A stretch of 64,000 nt of DNA, from contig JBAIAA010000597.1 of the NCBI GenBank assembly GCA_037893245.1, forward strand, positions 1 to 64,000, in the 5' to 3' direction. Shown piece after piece: positions 46,701 to 53,870 of the stretch. Position 1 is the stretch's first letter. Every line of letters starts with the position of its first letter. Source of the DNA: Crossaster papposus (taxonomy: Eukaryota; Echinodermata; Asteroidea; Velatida; Solasteridae). The notes beneath the pieces were generated by a model. It made no database searches, had not been told where the DNA came from, and saw only the letters and a program-made list of their open reading frames with translations. The position numbers and the translations under genes were made by a program.

Positions 46701-46895
46701 GAAGTCGGGTTAACCGGTCTAAACGAATCTAAATTAATAGCCACTCCATACAACAGACGTAAATATGTCTTGCACTACAGATCGTTACAACAGTATCTAA
46801 ATCTTGGTATGCAACTCAAAAAAGTACATCGCGTATTAAAATTTAAGCAAGCGCCCTGGATGAAATCTTACATAGACTTTTTGTCACTCAACTAA
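43794..46895 (+). CDS. Protein-primed family B DNA polymerase, N-terminal 1,033 aa
   Basis: This replicates the element by protein priming. The N-terminus (residues about 1-80) looks like a SAP-type nucleic-acid binding helix pair. A Zn-finger-like CLRCLAHYNTRDKLDRH lies near 400. The 3'-5' exonuclease begins at YADFES (454-459). A Cys-rich HNH/endonuclease VII-like insert has CLTCKKR and VRDHCHITGKYRGAAH at about 590-620, followed by exonuclease motif II (HNLQNYDAHL, about 640). Polymerase motif A, DANNLYGW, is at about 886. The frame ends at a TAA (46893-46895) in the middle of the palm because of a one-base change at a T5 run (46878-46882). The remaining palm and thumb are in the next feature. 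Confidence 0.92.
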   Translation: MKKPTPIGYGRWSKSTLQQYVQRNNITVPERSLRRNYIDAIRVEENKYKNLNRKKLDELKQIVDDEELQFTPTGQLGRFLRKDLILAIKSYKNPDSFREADFQVHRAFGNSYRNWELTPRLFNNDVEQFFNTHVKQIEKIVTSELRDLSAIKVQLGFKAKYNKTNQDGLVETSAFTFFSKKLVVLNESQLKQTVKDQIFKIKEKHAKNTRQGSGCNLVRILEFYINIDRYNPMSGNSYIKLPQFLVNKKAFINVRNKDNECFRWCLRAALGKYTDKIKQRVKDKPDFKIHEDRTSIYDKNDGLNFKDVDFPVRINQIEKIERQNNLSINVFAYENEKEKAKKEVRPLYLSKNANDPSTINLLLFSSGKTNHYCWIKHISRIFCNQTKHLHKTYVCLRCLAHYNTRDKLDRHTQDCEGIDVPPSKAVFPTGFNDDPPILKFKNHKFAQDAPFVIYADFESVLIKLIPQEANTQETQVHKACGYSLIALRCDGKVKFQETYRGTDAVTKFLDSALRLRYKVNKVFKNPKPIDFTTSNNIDHQNTDTCWICEKSIYPNYYLNCQCPIPKEPSTNEEKEKYWYVNKKGFKESKCLTCKKRINKFRKVRDHCHITGKYRGAAHAYCNLKLQVVSKKTPIPVIFHNLQNYDAHLIMQGLSNTEEDIGFIPSNSEKYISFSIGNLRFIDSFKFMAASLEKLVNSCPKEAFTLLRERYKDQNPKSVDLLLQKGVYPYEYMDSFDKFEETSLPSIDNFYSSLKDSNISQQDYSKAKKVWNEFNVKNLGEYHDLYVTTDVLLLAGVFENFRKMCKKNYKLDPANYYTSPGLSWDALLKHSGVELELLTDVDKHLFFEKAKRGGLSSVGSSRYYKANNKYLSDYDPDEPSTYIMYLDANNLYGWAMSQYLPYADFEWVKPKYFTTESIMSISETSDVGCLLEVDLDYPNALHDWHNDFPLAPENIKVPNEWLSEYQLGLTEVGLTGLNESKLIATPYNRRKYVLHYRSLQQYLNLGMQLKKVHRVLKFKQAPWMKSYIDFLSLN

Positions 46896-47740
46896 GAGCT
46901 AAAGCAACGTCTGACTTTGAAAAGGACTTTTTTAAGCTCATGAACAACAGCGTTTTTGGAAAGACGATGGAAAACGTGAGAAAAAGAACGGACGCGTTTT
47001 TGCTCAGAGACGACCAAGTTTCTAAATATCAAAAGTTGGTGCGTAAACCGAGCTATAAACACACGACGGTTTTTACCGATTGCAATCTATCGTTTATCGA
47101 AATGTATAAGACCAAGACGCTATTAAACAAACCTATTTATGCGGGAGTGAGTATTTTAGACCTCTCAAAAACTCTCATGTACGACTTTTATTATAACCGT
47201 CTCAAAGAGACCTATAGAGACCGAGTAGGGTTACTTTATACCGATACAGACAGTCTACTCTTGAGCGTTGAGACGGACGATGTTTACGAAGATATAAAAA
47301 AAGACTCTGACTCGTACGACCTGTCAAACTACCCCACCGATCACCCCTTTTACGACCCTAAAAACAAAAAGGTCATCGGTAAATTTAAAGACGAGTTTGG
47401 TGGAAAACCAGTCAGCGAATGTGTTTGCTTAAGACCAAAGATGTACTCGATTTTAACCTCTGACTCTAACCTTAAAAAAGCCAAAGGGGTCACAAAGTCG
47501 GTCACCGACAAAAAATTAAGTCACGATCGTTATCTCGACTGCCTCAAAAAAAAAGAATCTCAGCTAGATAAGATGACGTACATCAGATCAAAAAATCACG
47601 TCTTGCACACCATTGAGCAAAACAAACTGTCGTTGAGTCCGTTAGACACAAAGCGGTATATACTCCCGAACGGTTCTACTACTCTAGCTTTTGGTCACTA
47701 TAAACTTGGAGGTAACTCAGTGTCCGGAGGCACAACCTGA
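46883..47740 (+). pseudogene. DNA polymerase B, C-terminal part after frameshift
   Basis: This continues the polymerase in another frame; the first ATG is at 46940. It contains motif B (NNSVFGKTMENVR, directly after that Met) and motif C YTDTDSL (about residues 100-106 from 46940), with the catalytic aspartates intact. The normal C-terminus is at 47738-47740, overlapping the end of the oppositely oriented integrase gene by 43 bp. Because every motif is preserved, the break is either very recent or a base-calling error. As assembled, the polymerase would be truncated before motif B. Confidence 0.88.
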
Positions 47741-48696
47741 AGCTCTTGACTAACGAAACTTCGACGGGGACCTTTCTTGAGATAGTAAAGAGTGGGCTGG
47801 TTGTCTACTTTGATCGAGCGATCCAACCCAAAAACCTCGAGACTCCAAATAGGATCGGTCGCTCGCCTGCGTTCTCCTCCCTCTAACTCCCCGGGTGCGT
47901 AAAGATATCTAAACAAATCGCCTTTTCTCACCAACTCTTTTTCTACCTCCGAGGGAGAAGAACTGATTTGACGAACTTGCGTTTCTTGCATCGCTAGCTT
48001 GGGAGTGAGTGGCTCATAGCCTTCCGTCGTTATCAATCTGGTGGTTTCGTTGTTTAACGCCTTAATCACGTCGGGCAATCGTTTAACCCAGAGTCTACTC
48101 CTCTCCGTCGGATTAACAATCTCTGCAGCGTATTGATGGCCGAACAATCTCTCTGCCAAAGTCCTGTTAAATCTTTCTACTATTGCCTGCGCTCTGTGGT
48201 TACCCGGTTCTCCCACTTGTATCGTGACTTTTTTCTCCTCCAGTTGCTTTTTAAAAGCACCGTGAAATTCTTTACCCGCGTCTACTTTTAACAGCTTGGG
48301 CCAAGTCAAAGGTGACCTAGCGTAAACTCGAGCTAAAGCGTCGGCCACTTGGGTACTCGTCTTGTTGGTCAAAGGTTCGGCCTCTTTAAAACGCGTGGCT
48401 ACGTCTACGACCGTCATAGCGTACTTGTATTCTTTTTTACCGACTTTATCGTAAGGTAAAAATAACAAGTCTATCTGATGCATTTCGTTTGGCACAGCCA
48501 TGGACTTGTTTAAACTCGTAGGCCTGCTTATATGCGTAGGAGGTGGTAAATAAATTTGCCACAACGCTTGTTTTCTTAACCAATTTCTGGTTTCTTCTTT
48601 GGACGCGCCCGTTTTTTTAGCTAATTTTACAACCGCACCTTCACCCTTCCAATAACCGGCGGGGCTGTAATACACTTTTTTAAACTTTGTTTCCAT
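47698..48696 (-). CDS. Retroviral-type integrase of Polinton
   Basis: This 332-residue DDE integrase inserts the element and generates the target duplication. It has an N-terminal helical part (residues 1-50) and a catalytic core with Asp76 (HQIDLLFL), Asp139 (KVDAGKEF) and Glu174 (IVERFNRTL), separated by about the usual 35 residues. The C-terminal region of about 90 residues with basic patches resembles the DNA-binding end of retroelement integrases. It is intact from ATG to stop, convergent with and overlapping the polymerase gene by 43 bp. The next minus-strand gene starts upstream, with 9 bp between its stop and this ATG. Confidence 0.95.
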   Translation of the reverse strand: METKFKKVYYSPAGYWKGEGAVVKLAKKTGASKEETRNWLRKQALWQIYLPPPTHISRPTSLNKSMAVPNEMHQIDLLFLPYDKVGKKEYKYAMTVVDVATRFKEAEPLTNKTSTQVADALARVYARSPLTWPKLLKVDAGKEFHGAFKKQLEEKKVTIQVGEPGNHRAQAIVERFNRTLAERLFGHQYAAEIVNPTERSRLWVKRLPDVIKALNNETTRLITTEGYEPLTPKLAMQETQVRQISSSPSEVEKELVRKGDLFRYLYAPGELEGGERRRATDPIWSLEVFGLDRSIKVDNQPTLYYLKKGPRRSFVSQELQVVPPDTELPPSL

Positions 48697-48705
48697 TTAA
48701 CTTAA

Positions 48706-49134
48706 CTAAACAAACTTATAAACTAAAAAACCTACCAACGCAGTTCCTCCCAAAACAAACACCAACTCGCCGGTCTTTTGATCTTCGCTAGGTGCGTAAA
48801 AATCAGACAGAGTGGGCTCATGCTGCAGGCCCACGGGTACTTGTGCGTTTGAGCGAGTAACCGAGTTGTATTCCCTGAGAGCCTCGTCTATACTTTCAAA
48901 AGTCCTTTGAGCCTTTGCTTGTTTTTTGAGTCGATCGTTTAACCAATCGAGATACTTTGTCCTCGCTCTTTCCCAATTGTTTTTTGCCGTTGCCAGTTTT
49001 TCTAAAGCCAAGTCGTGTCTCTTGCGCTCTTCGTCTTGTTTTTGTTGTTTCATGCTCGAAAATAAAAAGTTGGATCCCGTGAAAGCTAAAGCGTTAACTA
49101 TTGCGCCTCCGATCATCATAGCGATGCTAGCCAT
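48706..49134 (-). CDS. Polinton small coiled-coil membrane protein (142 aa)
   Basis: The N-terminal 25 residues are hydrophobic and Gly/Ala rich (MASIAMMIGGAIVNALAFTG). A highly charged helix follows (about 30-95) that should form a coiled coil. A single hydrophobic segment reaches the last residue (VFVLGGTALVGFLVYKFV). The order fits a virion-membrane or capsid-associated protein, but no function is established by sequence. It sits 9 bp upstream of the integrase gene on the same strand and is divergent from the 442-aa gene, with 33 bp between the two start codons. Confidence 0.75.
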   Translation of the reverse strand: MASIAMMIGGAIVNALAFTGSNFLFSSMKQQKQDEERKRHDLALEKLATAKNNWERARTKYLDWLNDRLKKQAKAQRTFESIDEALREYNSVTRSNAQVPVGLQHEPTLSDFYAPSEDQKTGELVFVLGGTALVGFLVYKFV

Positions 49135-49167
49135 TTTTAAAAAGAAACAAAAAAAAATACTATAAAA

Positions 49168-50496
49168 ATGGACTTAGATTTCAAGAGTCTAGAAGTAGTA
49201 GTTAACTCGGTTGACCGCAGTTTTTTTATAGCTACTTTTCCAGATCTACTCGCCGACTATAAGTTACCCGTCGTTAAAACGGACGAGGTAATAAACAGAT
49301 GGAAAACACAACCGATGACGTTTTATCAAAATCAACTTAATTTTGCCATTTGGTGTAGTACCACCGGAGCCGGTTTAGGCTGGGATCTTATTAATTCTAT
49401 CGATCCTCTGACGAGCGCCGTATACAGATTTCACGTTTATTTTACCGTTAGAAAAATATTAGAGTTTCTCAAATGTCCCAGCCCGAACGATAACGTATTT
49501 AATGCCGTAGACAACAACGTAGATCACGGGGCTTATATCGACGCGTGTAGATTTTATTCTACGGATCCTAAAAATACTTGGATACAGACGGTAGATCTCT
49601 ACTCGGGTGGATTGGGGCAGGCTTATGCTTGGGGTAAACCTTTGGGAGATTATGATACCACGGACTTGGGGATTAGTTACGGTAAATACGCGGGAGGAAC
49701 TAAAATGGGGTTTGGCCCCTCACAACCTCCAGGAGGATCTGGACGTTACAGCTCTCAAACGGTGACAAATTTGACGCAAGACGACGCCGTTGGCTCTGCG
49801 TGGAAACGTTTTATAAACCCCGCCACTCACTTTACCGACGTCGGAATACAAAAAATAAACGAATCTATCAGGGCGTATGTTTACGCTCTGCTGGGAGCCC
49901 AGGCTCAAACAAAAACTAGTATTTTAACTCCGGGCACGGGTTTGGACGCCCAAACCCAGTTTGTTAATATCGTAGAAGGTTTGATTGCAACTCCGACCGA
50001 TCTGGAAGAATCTATAACCCAATTTCAAGATTCGCTGCAATACGCCAGGAGTTCGTTAAACTTTGTGTTGGCAAAAGGATTATATCTCGTGCCTTCGAAC
50101 ATGCAATTGAGGGTCGGAACCCACGAAGGATATAACAACAATATACAGATTGCGACCGCTGAGTTGGCGTTGGGATTAAACTCAAAGATAAACTCAAACG
50201 TACCCGCGCCTCTAACCGTTGACCCACCCGCGCCCACGCCCACGCCACCACCCACACCCGCACCAACACCCACGCCCGCACCCACACCTCAAACTGTTGA
50301 CCCACCCGCACCCACGCCAACACCAACGCCACCACCCGCACCCTTCCCTCCCTCACCAACACCAACGCCACCACCCTTCCCTACACCCACACAAGAAAAC
50401 GTTCAGAGAGATCCTCACGAGTACGAAAAAACTTCGCTGATTGTCGGTACTTTAGCCATAGCGGGTATAGGATACCTGCTTTTAGACTTGTGGTAA
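49168..50496 (+). CDS. Conserved Polinton protein with Pro/Thr stalk and C-terminal anchor
   Basis: This 442-residue protein starts at an ATG preceded by ACTATAAAA. The first 340 residues form a globular domain of the type found in many animal Polintons (QLNFAIWCSTTGAG, DPLTSAVYRFHVYFTVRKIL); its role is not known to me. It may be the protein historically called PX, but I am not sure. Residues about 345-410 are a Pro/Thr/Ala repeat stalk (PAPTPTPPPT-like). The protein ends with one hydrophobic segment (IVGTLAIAGIGYLLLDLW). A globular head, stalk and anchor suggest a surface-exposed protein. The stop overlaps the left arm of a strong hairpin shared with the convergent gene. Confidence 0.8.
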   Translation: MDLDFKSLEVVVNSVDRSFFIATFPDLLADYKLPVVKTDEVINRWKTQPMTFYQNQLNFAIWCSTTGAGLGWDLINSIDPLTSAVYRFHVYFTVRKILEFLKCPSPNDNVFNAVDNNVDHGAYIDACRFYSTDPKNTWIQTVDLYSGGLGQAYAWGKPLGDYDTTDLGISYGKYAGGTKMGFGPSQPPGGSGRYSSQTVTNLTQDDAVGSAWKRFINPATHFTDVGIQKINESIRAYVYALLGAQAQTKTSILTPGTGLDAQTQFVNIVEGLIATPTDLEESITQFQDSLQYARSSLNFVLAKGLYLVPSNMQLRVGTHEGYNNNIQIATAELALGLNSKINSNVPAPLTVDPPAPTPTPPPTPAPTPTPAPTPQTVDPPAPTPTPTPPPAPFPPSPTPTPPPFPTPTQENVQRDPHEYEKTSLIVGTLAIAGIGYLLLDLW

Positions 50497-50539
50497 AAAA
50501 AAAAGCCTTCTGTAGCTAACAGAAGGCTTTTTTTTTTTT
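50495..50539. terminator. Bidirectional hairpin terminator between convergent genes
   Basis: An A run (50495-50504), stem AGCCTTCTGT (50504-50513), 5-base loop, stem ACAGAAGGCT (50519-50528) and T run (50528-50539) form a nearly perfect inverted repeat of about 20 bp per arm. It touches the stop codons of both convergent genes (49168-50496 plus, 50538-51731 minus). In form it is an intrinsic terminator usable from either side. Confidence 0.7.
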
Positions 50540-51731
50540 AGAGGCGCTTTTGTAAATAAACAAAAATTAAAGTTCCGACTCCCACTATAAGGGTCCACAC
50601 GTGTTCTCCCAACCATCCGACGGTTTTGCTCAATACGTTAAATATCCAACTCGCTATACCGCCTAAAATTCCGGGCAAGGCGTCGAGCAGCTTGGAGCCT
50701 AGTTTAGCGAGCACGTTTGACAAGTGTTTTAGTTGCGACTGTATCCATTCTTTTACGTTGGTGGTGTTAGACGGTGGTGGGGGTGGTGCAGGCATAGGTG
50801 CGAGCGCCGGTGCACCGGCAGACAAAACGCTCTTTACTATCAAACCGATAGCCAAACTAAACGCCGTCAAAATGCTCGCGATGGTCACGCCTTGTTCTCT
50901 AAACAACGTTCTAATTTTTTCTCCCAAGGTCTCGTCGCTATCTAAAACACTCATAATCGTTTCTTTTAACCGACTCATCTGACTTCTGAGTTTTTTTGCG
51001 TTGATAGACGCGGCTTCTAATCTAGCCGATTTTTCCAACCTTAAGTCTTCTAATCTCTCTCTCATTTCTGCCGTGGAACCGTCGGCGAGTGCCGCTTCGG
51101 TTGAGACTATCTCATCTTCGACTTGTCTGAGGCGCGCTAAATTTAGTTCTAAGCTGCCTCTCGTCGTTTGAAGGGCTTTGTTTAAACCCAAGATCTCTCT
51201 CATGGGTAAGCCAGTTTCTTGGATAAAACTGGTTTCTTGTTCAAAAGTTTCGAAAATTTCGCTTATAGCGTCGGCCGCTTCTGGAAGATCTTGTATTGGG
51301 ATAGACTCCGTATTCTCTTTAAGTAGTTTTTTTTGTTTTTTACTAAATGGATTTACTTTATAATCTTTAAAACCTAATTCATTTCTAATAAATTCTACAC
51401 CAGAATTTATTTCGATGGAACTTAATGCTAAAAATTTATCGGGTTTGCCTTTGTATGATAATTGTACTTCTACTTTGTCGTTTTCAAAAAATAACGTTTT
51501 ATTTTTTACTACGAATCTTTCCCATTTCTTAATCCCATATTGTTGTTCTCCTTGACTTTTGTAGAAACTTTCGACTCTTGGATTCTTAATAAACATACGG
51601 TTCGCTTGTTCTAAGACAACGTCTTGATCTAATGCCGTTGTGTTGTCGAGATAGTCTAATTCTTCCTCTTCTTCCTCGTTGTCTTCTTCCTCGTAGTCGT
51701 CTACAGGTTCAAAATCTCCACCTTCAGCCAT
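50538..51731 (-). CDS. Polinton coiled-coil protein with C-terminal membrane anchor (397 aa)
   Basis: The ATG is preceded by TTTATATAA. The first 30 residues are almost wholly acidic (Asp/Glu runs). Residues about 190-260 form a long coiled coil (ELNLARLRQVEDEIVSTEAA region). A hydrophobic helix follows (ASILTAFSLAIGLIVKSVL), then a Pro-rich linker, an amphipathic stretch, and a final hydrophobic segment (WTLIVGVGTLIFVYL) with a basic tail. I recognise no enzyme motif. The arrangement suggests a membrane-interacting or virion-internal protein. It is first in transcriptional distance from the hairpin at its 3' end and is followed upstream by the 79-aa gene. Confidence 0.75.
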   Translation of the reverse strand: MAEGGDFEPVDDYEEEDNEEEEEELDYLDNTTALDQDVVLEQANRMFIKNPRVESFYKSQGEQQYGIKKWERFVVKNKTLFFENDKVEVQLSYKGKPDKFLALSSIEINSGVEFIRNELGFKDYKVNPFSKKQKKLLKENTESIPIQDLPEAADAISEIFETFEQETSFIQETGLPMREILGLNKALQTTRGSLELNLARLRQVEDEIVSTEAALADGSTAEMRERLEDLRLEKSARLEAASINAKKLRSQMSRLKETIMSVLDSDETLGEKIRTLFREQGVTIASILTAFSLAIGLIVKSVLSAGAPALAPMPAPPPPPSNTTNVKEWIQSQLKHLSNVLAKLGSKLLDALPGILGGIASWIFNVLSKTVGWLGEHVWTLIVGVGTLIFVYLQKRL

Positions 51732-51744
51732 TTATATAAACAAA

Positions 51745-51984
51745 CTAAAGTTTAGTAGAATTTAATATATTTGGTGGAAGTATATTTTGCGATACCAGCC
51801 AGGTTTTTACGTACATCGATCCGCTTATCATAGCCGTTAGTTTCGCTATATCTTCCAAGCTCAACTTGTCGAGATCGGCCGGTTTGATCTTCAAAAGTTT
51901 TTTACTAAACATGGTAAATCCCACGCTTAACATAGAGATGATAGCGGCGTGATAGAGATTGTTGACGATGCTATTAGTATCCAT
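51745..51984 (-). CDS. Small hydrophobic Polinton protein (79 aa)
   Basis: A short protein has one hydrophobic helix near the N-terminus (HAAIISMLSVGFTMFSKKLL), a second weaker one around residues 45-65 and a basic residue cluster between them. Small proteins of this type (an MDTNSIVNNLY-like start) accompany capsid genes in other animal Polintons, by my recollection of the family. It lies between two minus-strand genes with 13 and 29 bp gaps, consistent with a co-expressed block. Confidence 0.65.
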   Translation of the reverse strand: MDTNSIVNNLYHAAIISMLSVGFTMFSKKLLKIKPADLDKLSLEDIAKLTAMISGSMYVKTWLVSQNILPPNILNSTKL

Positions 51985-52013
51985 TTATTAAAGCTTTATA
52001 TTGTTTTTATTTT

Positions 52014-52385
52014 TTATTCCATTTCTACAAAATTTGAAGGTGTAGAAGAAGGAGTCTCTGGCTGAAGAGGGCTCTCTTGGGCTGGCTGAGGTTTTGGTGG
52101 TGAGGGGATTTTTTGGCTCCATATATAGAGTCCTCCTAAAACTACAACAACCACCAGCGACGTCCAAAAGCATGTCCCAACTGCCGCGTACGAAGAAGGA
52201 GGAGTAGTTTTTACGTCTATATTTTGCATCTTGACAATTTGTTCTTTTCTCTTTTTGTTGTGTTCCGCTAATGCCTTGCCTTGTTTTACTCTACCGGGAT
52301 TTTTAGTTTTAGTCGTCACCGTCTGTATTTTTGAGACTTTTAGAGTCTCTGGTTGAAGAGGGTTTGAGCTCTCTGGTTGACTCAT
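52014..52385 (-). CDS. Small single-pass membrane protein (123 aa)
   Basis: The N-terminal half is basic and includes KQGKALAEHNKKRKE, a motif I associate with a small protein common in Polintons. One transmembrane helix (SLVVVVVLGGLYIW) is centred near residue 83. The C-terminus is a Pro/Ser/Glu-rich tail. The start codon lies inside the end of the next upstream minus-strand gene; the two overlap by 77 bp in different frames, which argues for compact virus-like organisation. Function unknown. Confidence 0.65.
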   Translation of the reverse strand: MSQPESSNPLQPETLKVSKIQTVTTKTKNPGRVKQGKALAEHNKKRKEQIVKMQNIDVKTTPPSSYAAVGTCFWTSLVVVVVLGGLYIWSQKIPSPPKPQPAQESPLQPETPSSTPSNFVEME

Positions 52386-52971
52386 CTTTTATTATAGGTA
52401 CACAATTATTTTTGTTAATAACTAAATGTTTAGATGTTATCAAGACACCTACTAACGGCGACAACCAAACGCCGTAGTTGTAATAAACTTCACAAAGTAA
52501 ACTAGCTATCGAGCTAGATATAACGGGATCTTCCTCTAGATCTTTGGTGAGTGCGTCTTCTGAGTCTACTCGTAGACTGACACCTAGGGGTTTGATCATA
52601 GGTAGACTCGCGCCTAAAACTCTCGAGTAAATCCCCAGCATGCAGTTACCCAAACTAGTAATCATTTCTTTACCTAGTCGAGCCTCGTAATGGTTGTACA
52701 TTTTTTCTTGTTTGTTCGCGTCTAGGTTTTCTATATCTCCCTGACTAAATTCTTTACCCAAATACTTTTTAGAATCACCAGCTGATACTACGCCCAACAG
52801 TCTAGTTTTATGTTTTTCCGTTTGCGGCGCCGGTGTGCTCAAGTCTAAAGTAGACAGCTCCATTTTTATAAGACTATATAATTTATTTTTTAGAGCAAAA
52901 TATTCGTAAGATAAAATACACAAGGTCGACGCTATAATAAATTTGAGCGAAAGATCGATCAGCACGAACAT
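52309..52971 (-). CDS. Conserved Polinton protein, 220 aa, alternative start at 52863
   Basis: Two in-frame starts are possible. The ATG at 52971 adds a hydrophobic 30-residue leader. The ATG at 52863 is directly preceded by TTATAAAA and gives a soluble N-terminus (MELSTLDLSTPAPQ). The body contains EARLGKEMITSLGNCMLGIYSRVLG and DPVISSSIASLLCEVYYNYG, blocks that look strongly conserved. A hydrophobic stretch, WLSPLVGVLIT, follows. I do not recognise a function. The promoter-like TATA next to both ATGs leaves the start open; I mildly favour 52863 because the motif there is closest to that of the other genes. Confidence 0.65.
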   Translation of the reverse strand: MFVLIDLSLKFIIASTLCILSYEYFALKNKLYSLIKMELSTLDLSTPAPQTEKHKTRLLGVVSAGDSKKYLGKEFSQGDIENLDANKQEKMYNHYEARLGKEMITSLGNCMLGIYSRVLGASLPMIKPLGVSLRVDSEDALTKDLEEDPVISSSIASLLCEVYYNYGVWLSPLVGVLITSKHLVINKNNCVPIIKDESTRELKPSSTRDSKSLKNTDGDD

Positions 52972-52987
52972 TTAATATAGCGAGATA

Positions 52988-53212
52988 AACTAGTTGCAAC
53001 TAGCTAGACAACTAGCTGTTCAACAAAACCCAACTAGCTGGCAAGTACTTAACAACTAGCTGTTCAACAAAACCCAACTAGCTGTTCAACAAAACCTCAA
53101 CAAAACCCAACTAGCTGTTCAACAAAAACTCAACTAGCTGTTCAACAAAACCCCAACAAAACACAACTAGCTGTTCAACAAAACCTCAACAAACCGCAAC
53201 TAGGTTACAACT
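52988..53212. repeat. 22-bp tandem repeat between capsid-block genes
   Basis: Imperfect copies of CAACTAGCTGTTCAACAAAA, with spacing of 22 to about 32 bp, fill the gap between the packaging ATPase and the 220-aa gene. Each unit carries the palindromic CTAGCTG/AACTAG core. The last copy runs into the ATPase stop codon. No gene is present. Confidence 0.85.
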
Positions 53213-53831
53213 AGCTACCCAAGTACCATTTAGTCGGAGGATCCGTATGTAAAATCAATTTACTATAGGGAGTGTCTTTGAGATATTGTTTTATGTCTTG
53301 TCTTTTATTATCCGGCACCACATCATTTTCGTCGAGGCAATTATCAAAACTTTTTTTGTCTTTGCAATAAAAAATAGCCACCCATTGAGTCTGTTCGCGA
53401 TAATCTTTTAAAACGGTGTTATATTTTTGAGTCAATAACCAACAGCTGTGGTTATCGTGTCTACCGCTAAAGGCTAATTTAGATAACATGCACACACTAC
53501 TACCGCCTCTAGAACCCTTTCGATATTTCATAGCTTGATAAGCGCTGCAGTCGTCGATTAAAAACAAAGTGTGCAATCCTTTAAATTTCGTTCTGTAAAA
53601 GTCTATGGCTTCGTTCATGCTCATATTTTTGACGTCGGGGTCGCACGCGTAAACGTTGGGGTCGTTAAAAAACCAAGGTCTCTCGTGATACGTTTTGTTG
53701 TTTGACAGAGTCGGACATATGATCACCAAGTATTCAAATTTGTTGGCATATTCGTTTTCTAGCAAGTGTAACGCAAACTTTGTTTTGCCAGAGTTTGTTC
53801 TTCCACATATTAAAGCGCAGTGCGGCGTCAT
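53211..53831 (-). CDS. A32-like DNA packaging ATPase
   Basis: This 206-residue protein belongs to the FtsK/HerA-type packaging ATPases of Polintons and related large DNA viruses, which would move DNA into capsids. Walker A is GRTNSGKT (residues about 10-17). Walker B is LFLIDDCSA (about 88-96). A conserved downstream LLTQKYN supplies the sensor region. The length is typical of the family. The ATG follows a TATATAAAAAAG element. It lies 39 bp downstream of the major capsid gene on the same strand, an arrangement common in Polintons. Confidence 0.92.
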   Translation of the reverse strand: MTPHCALICGRTNSGKTKFALHLLENEYANKFEYLVIICPTLSNNKTYHERPWFFNDPNVYACDPDVKNMSMNEAIDFYRTKFKGLHTLFLIDDCSAYQAMKYRKGSRGGSSVCMLSKLAFSGRHDNHSCWLLTQKYNTVLKDYREQTQWVAIFYCKDKKSFDNCLDENDVVPDNKRQDIKQYLKDTPYSKLILHTDPPTKWYLGS

Positions 53832-53870
53832 CTTTTTTATATAGACTAGTTTTTTATATAGGCGAGTTTT

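Noticed and set aside
50012-50374. Minus-strand Val/Arg-rich frame
   Set aside because: It is the antisense of the Pro/Thr-coding stalk of the 442-aa gene.
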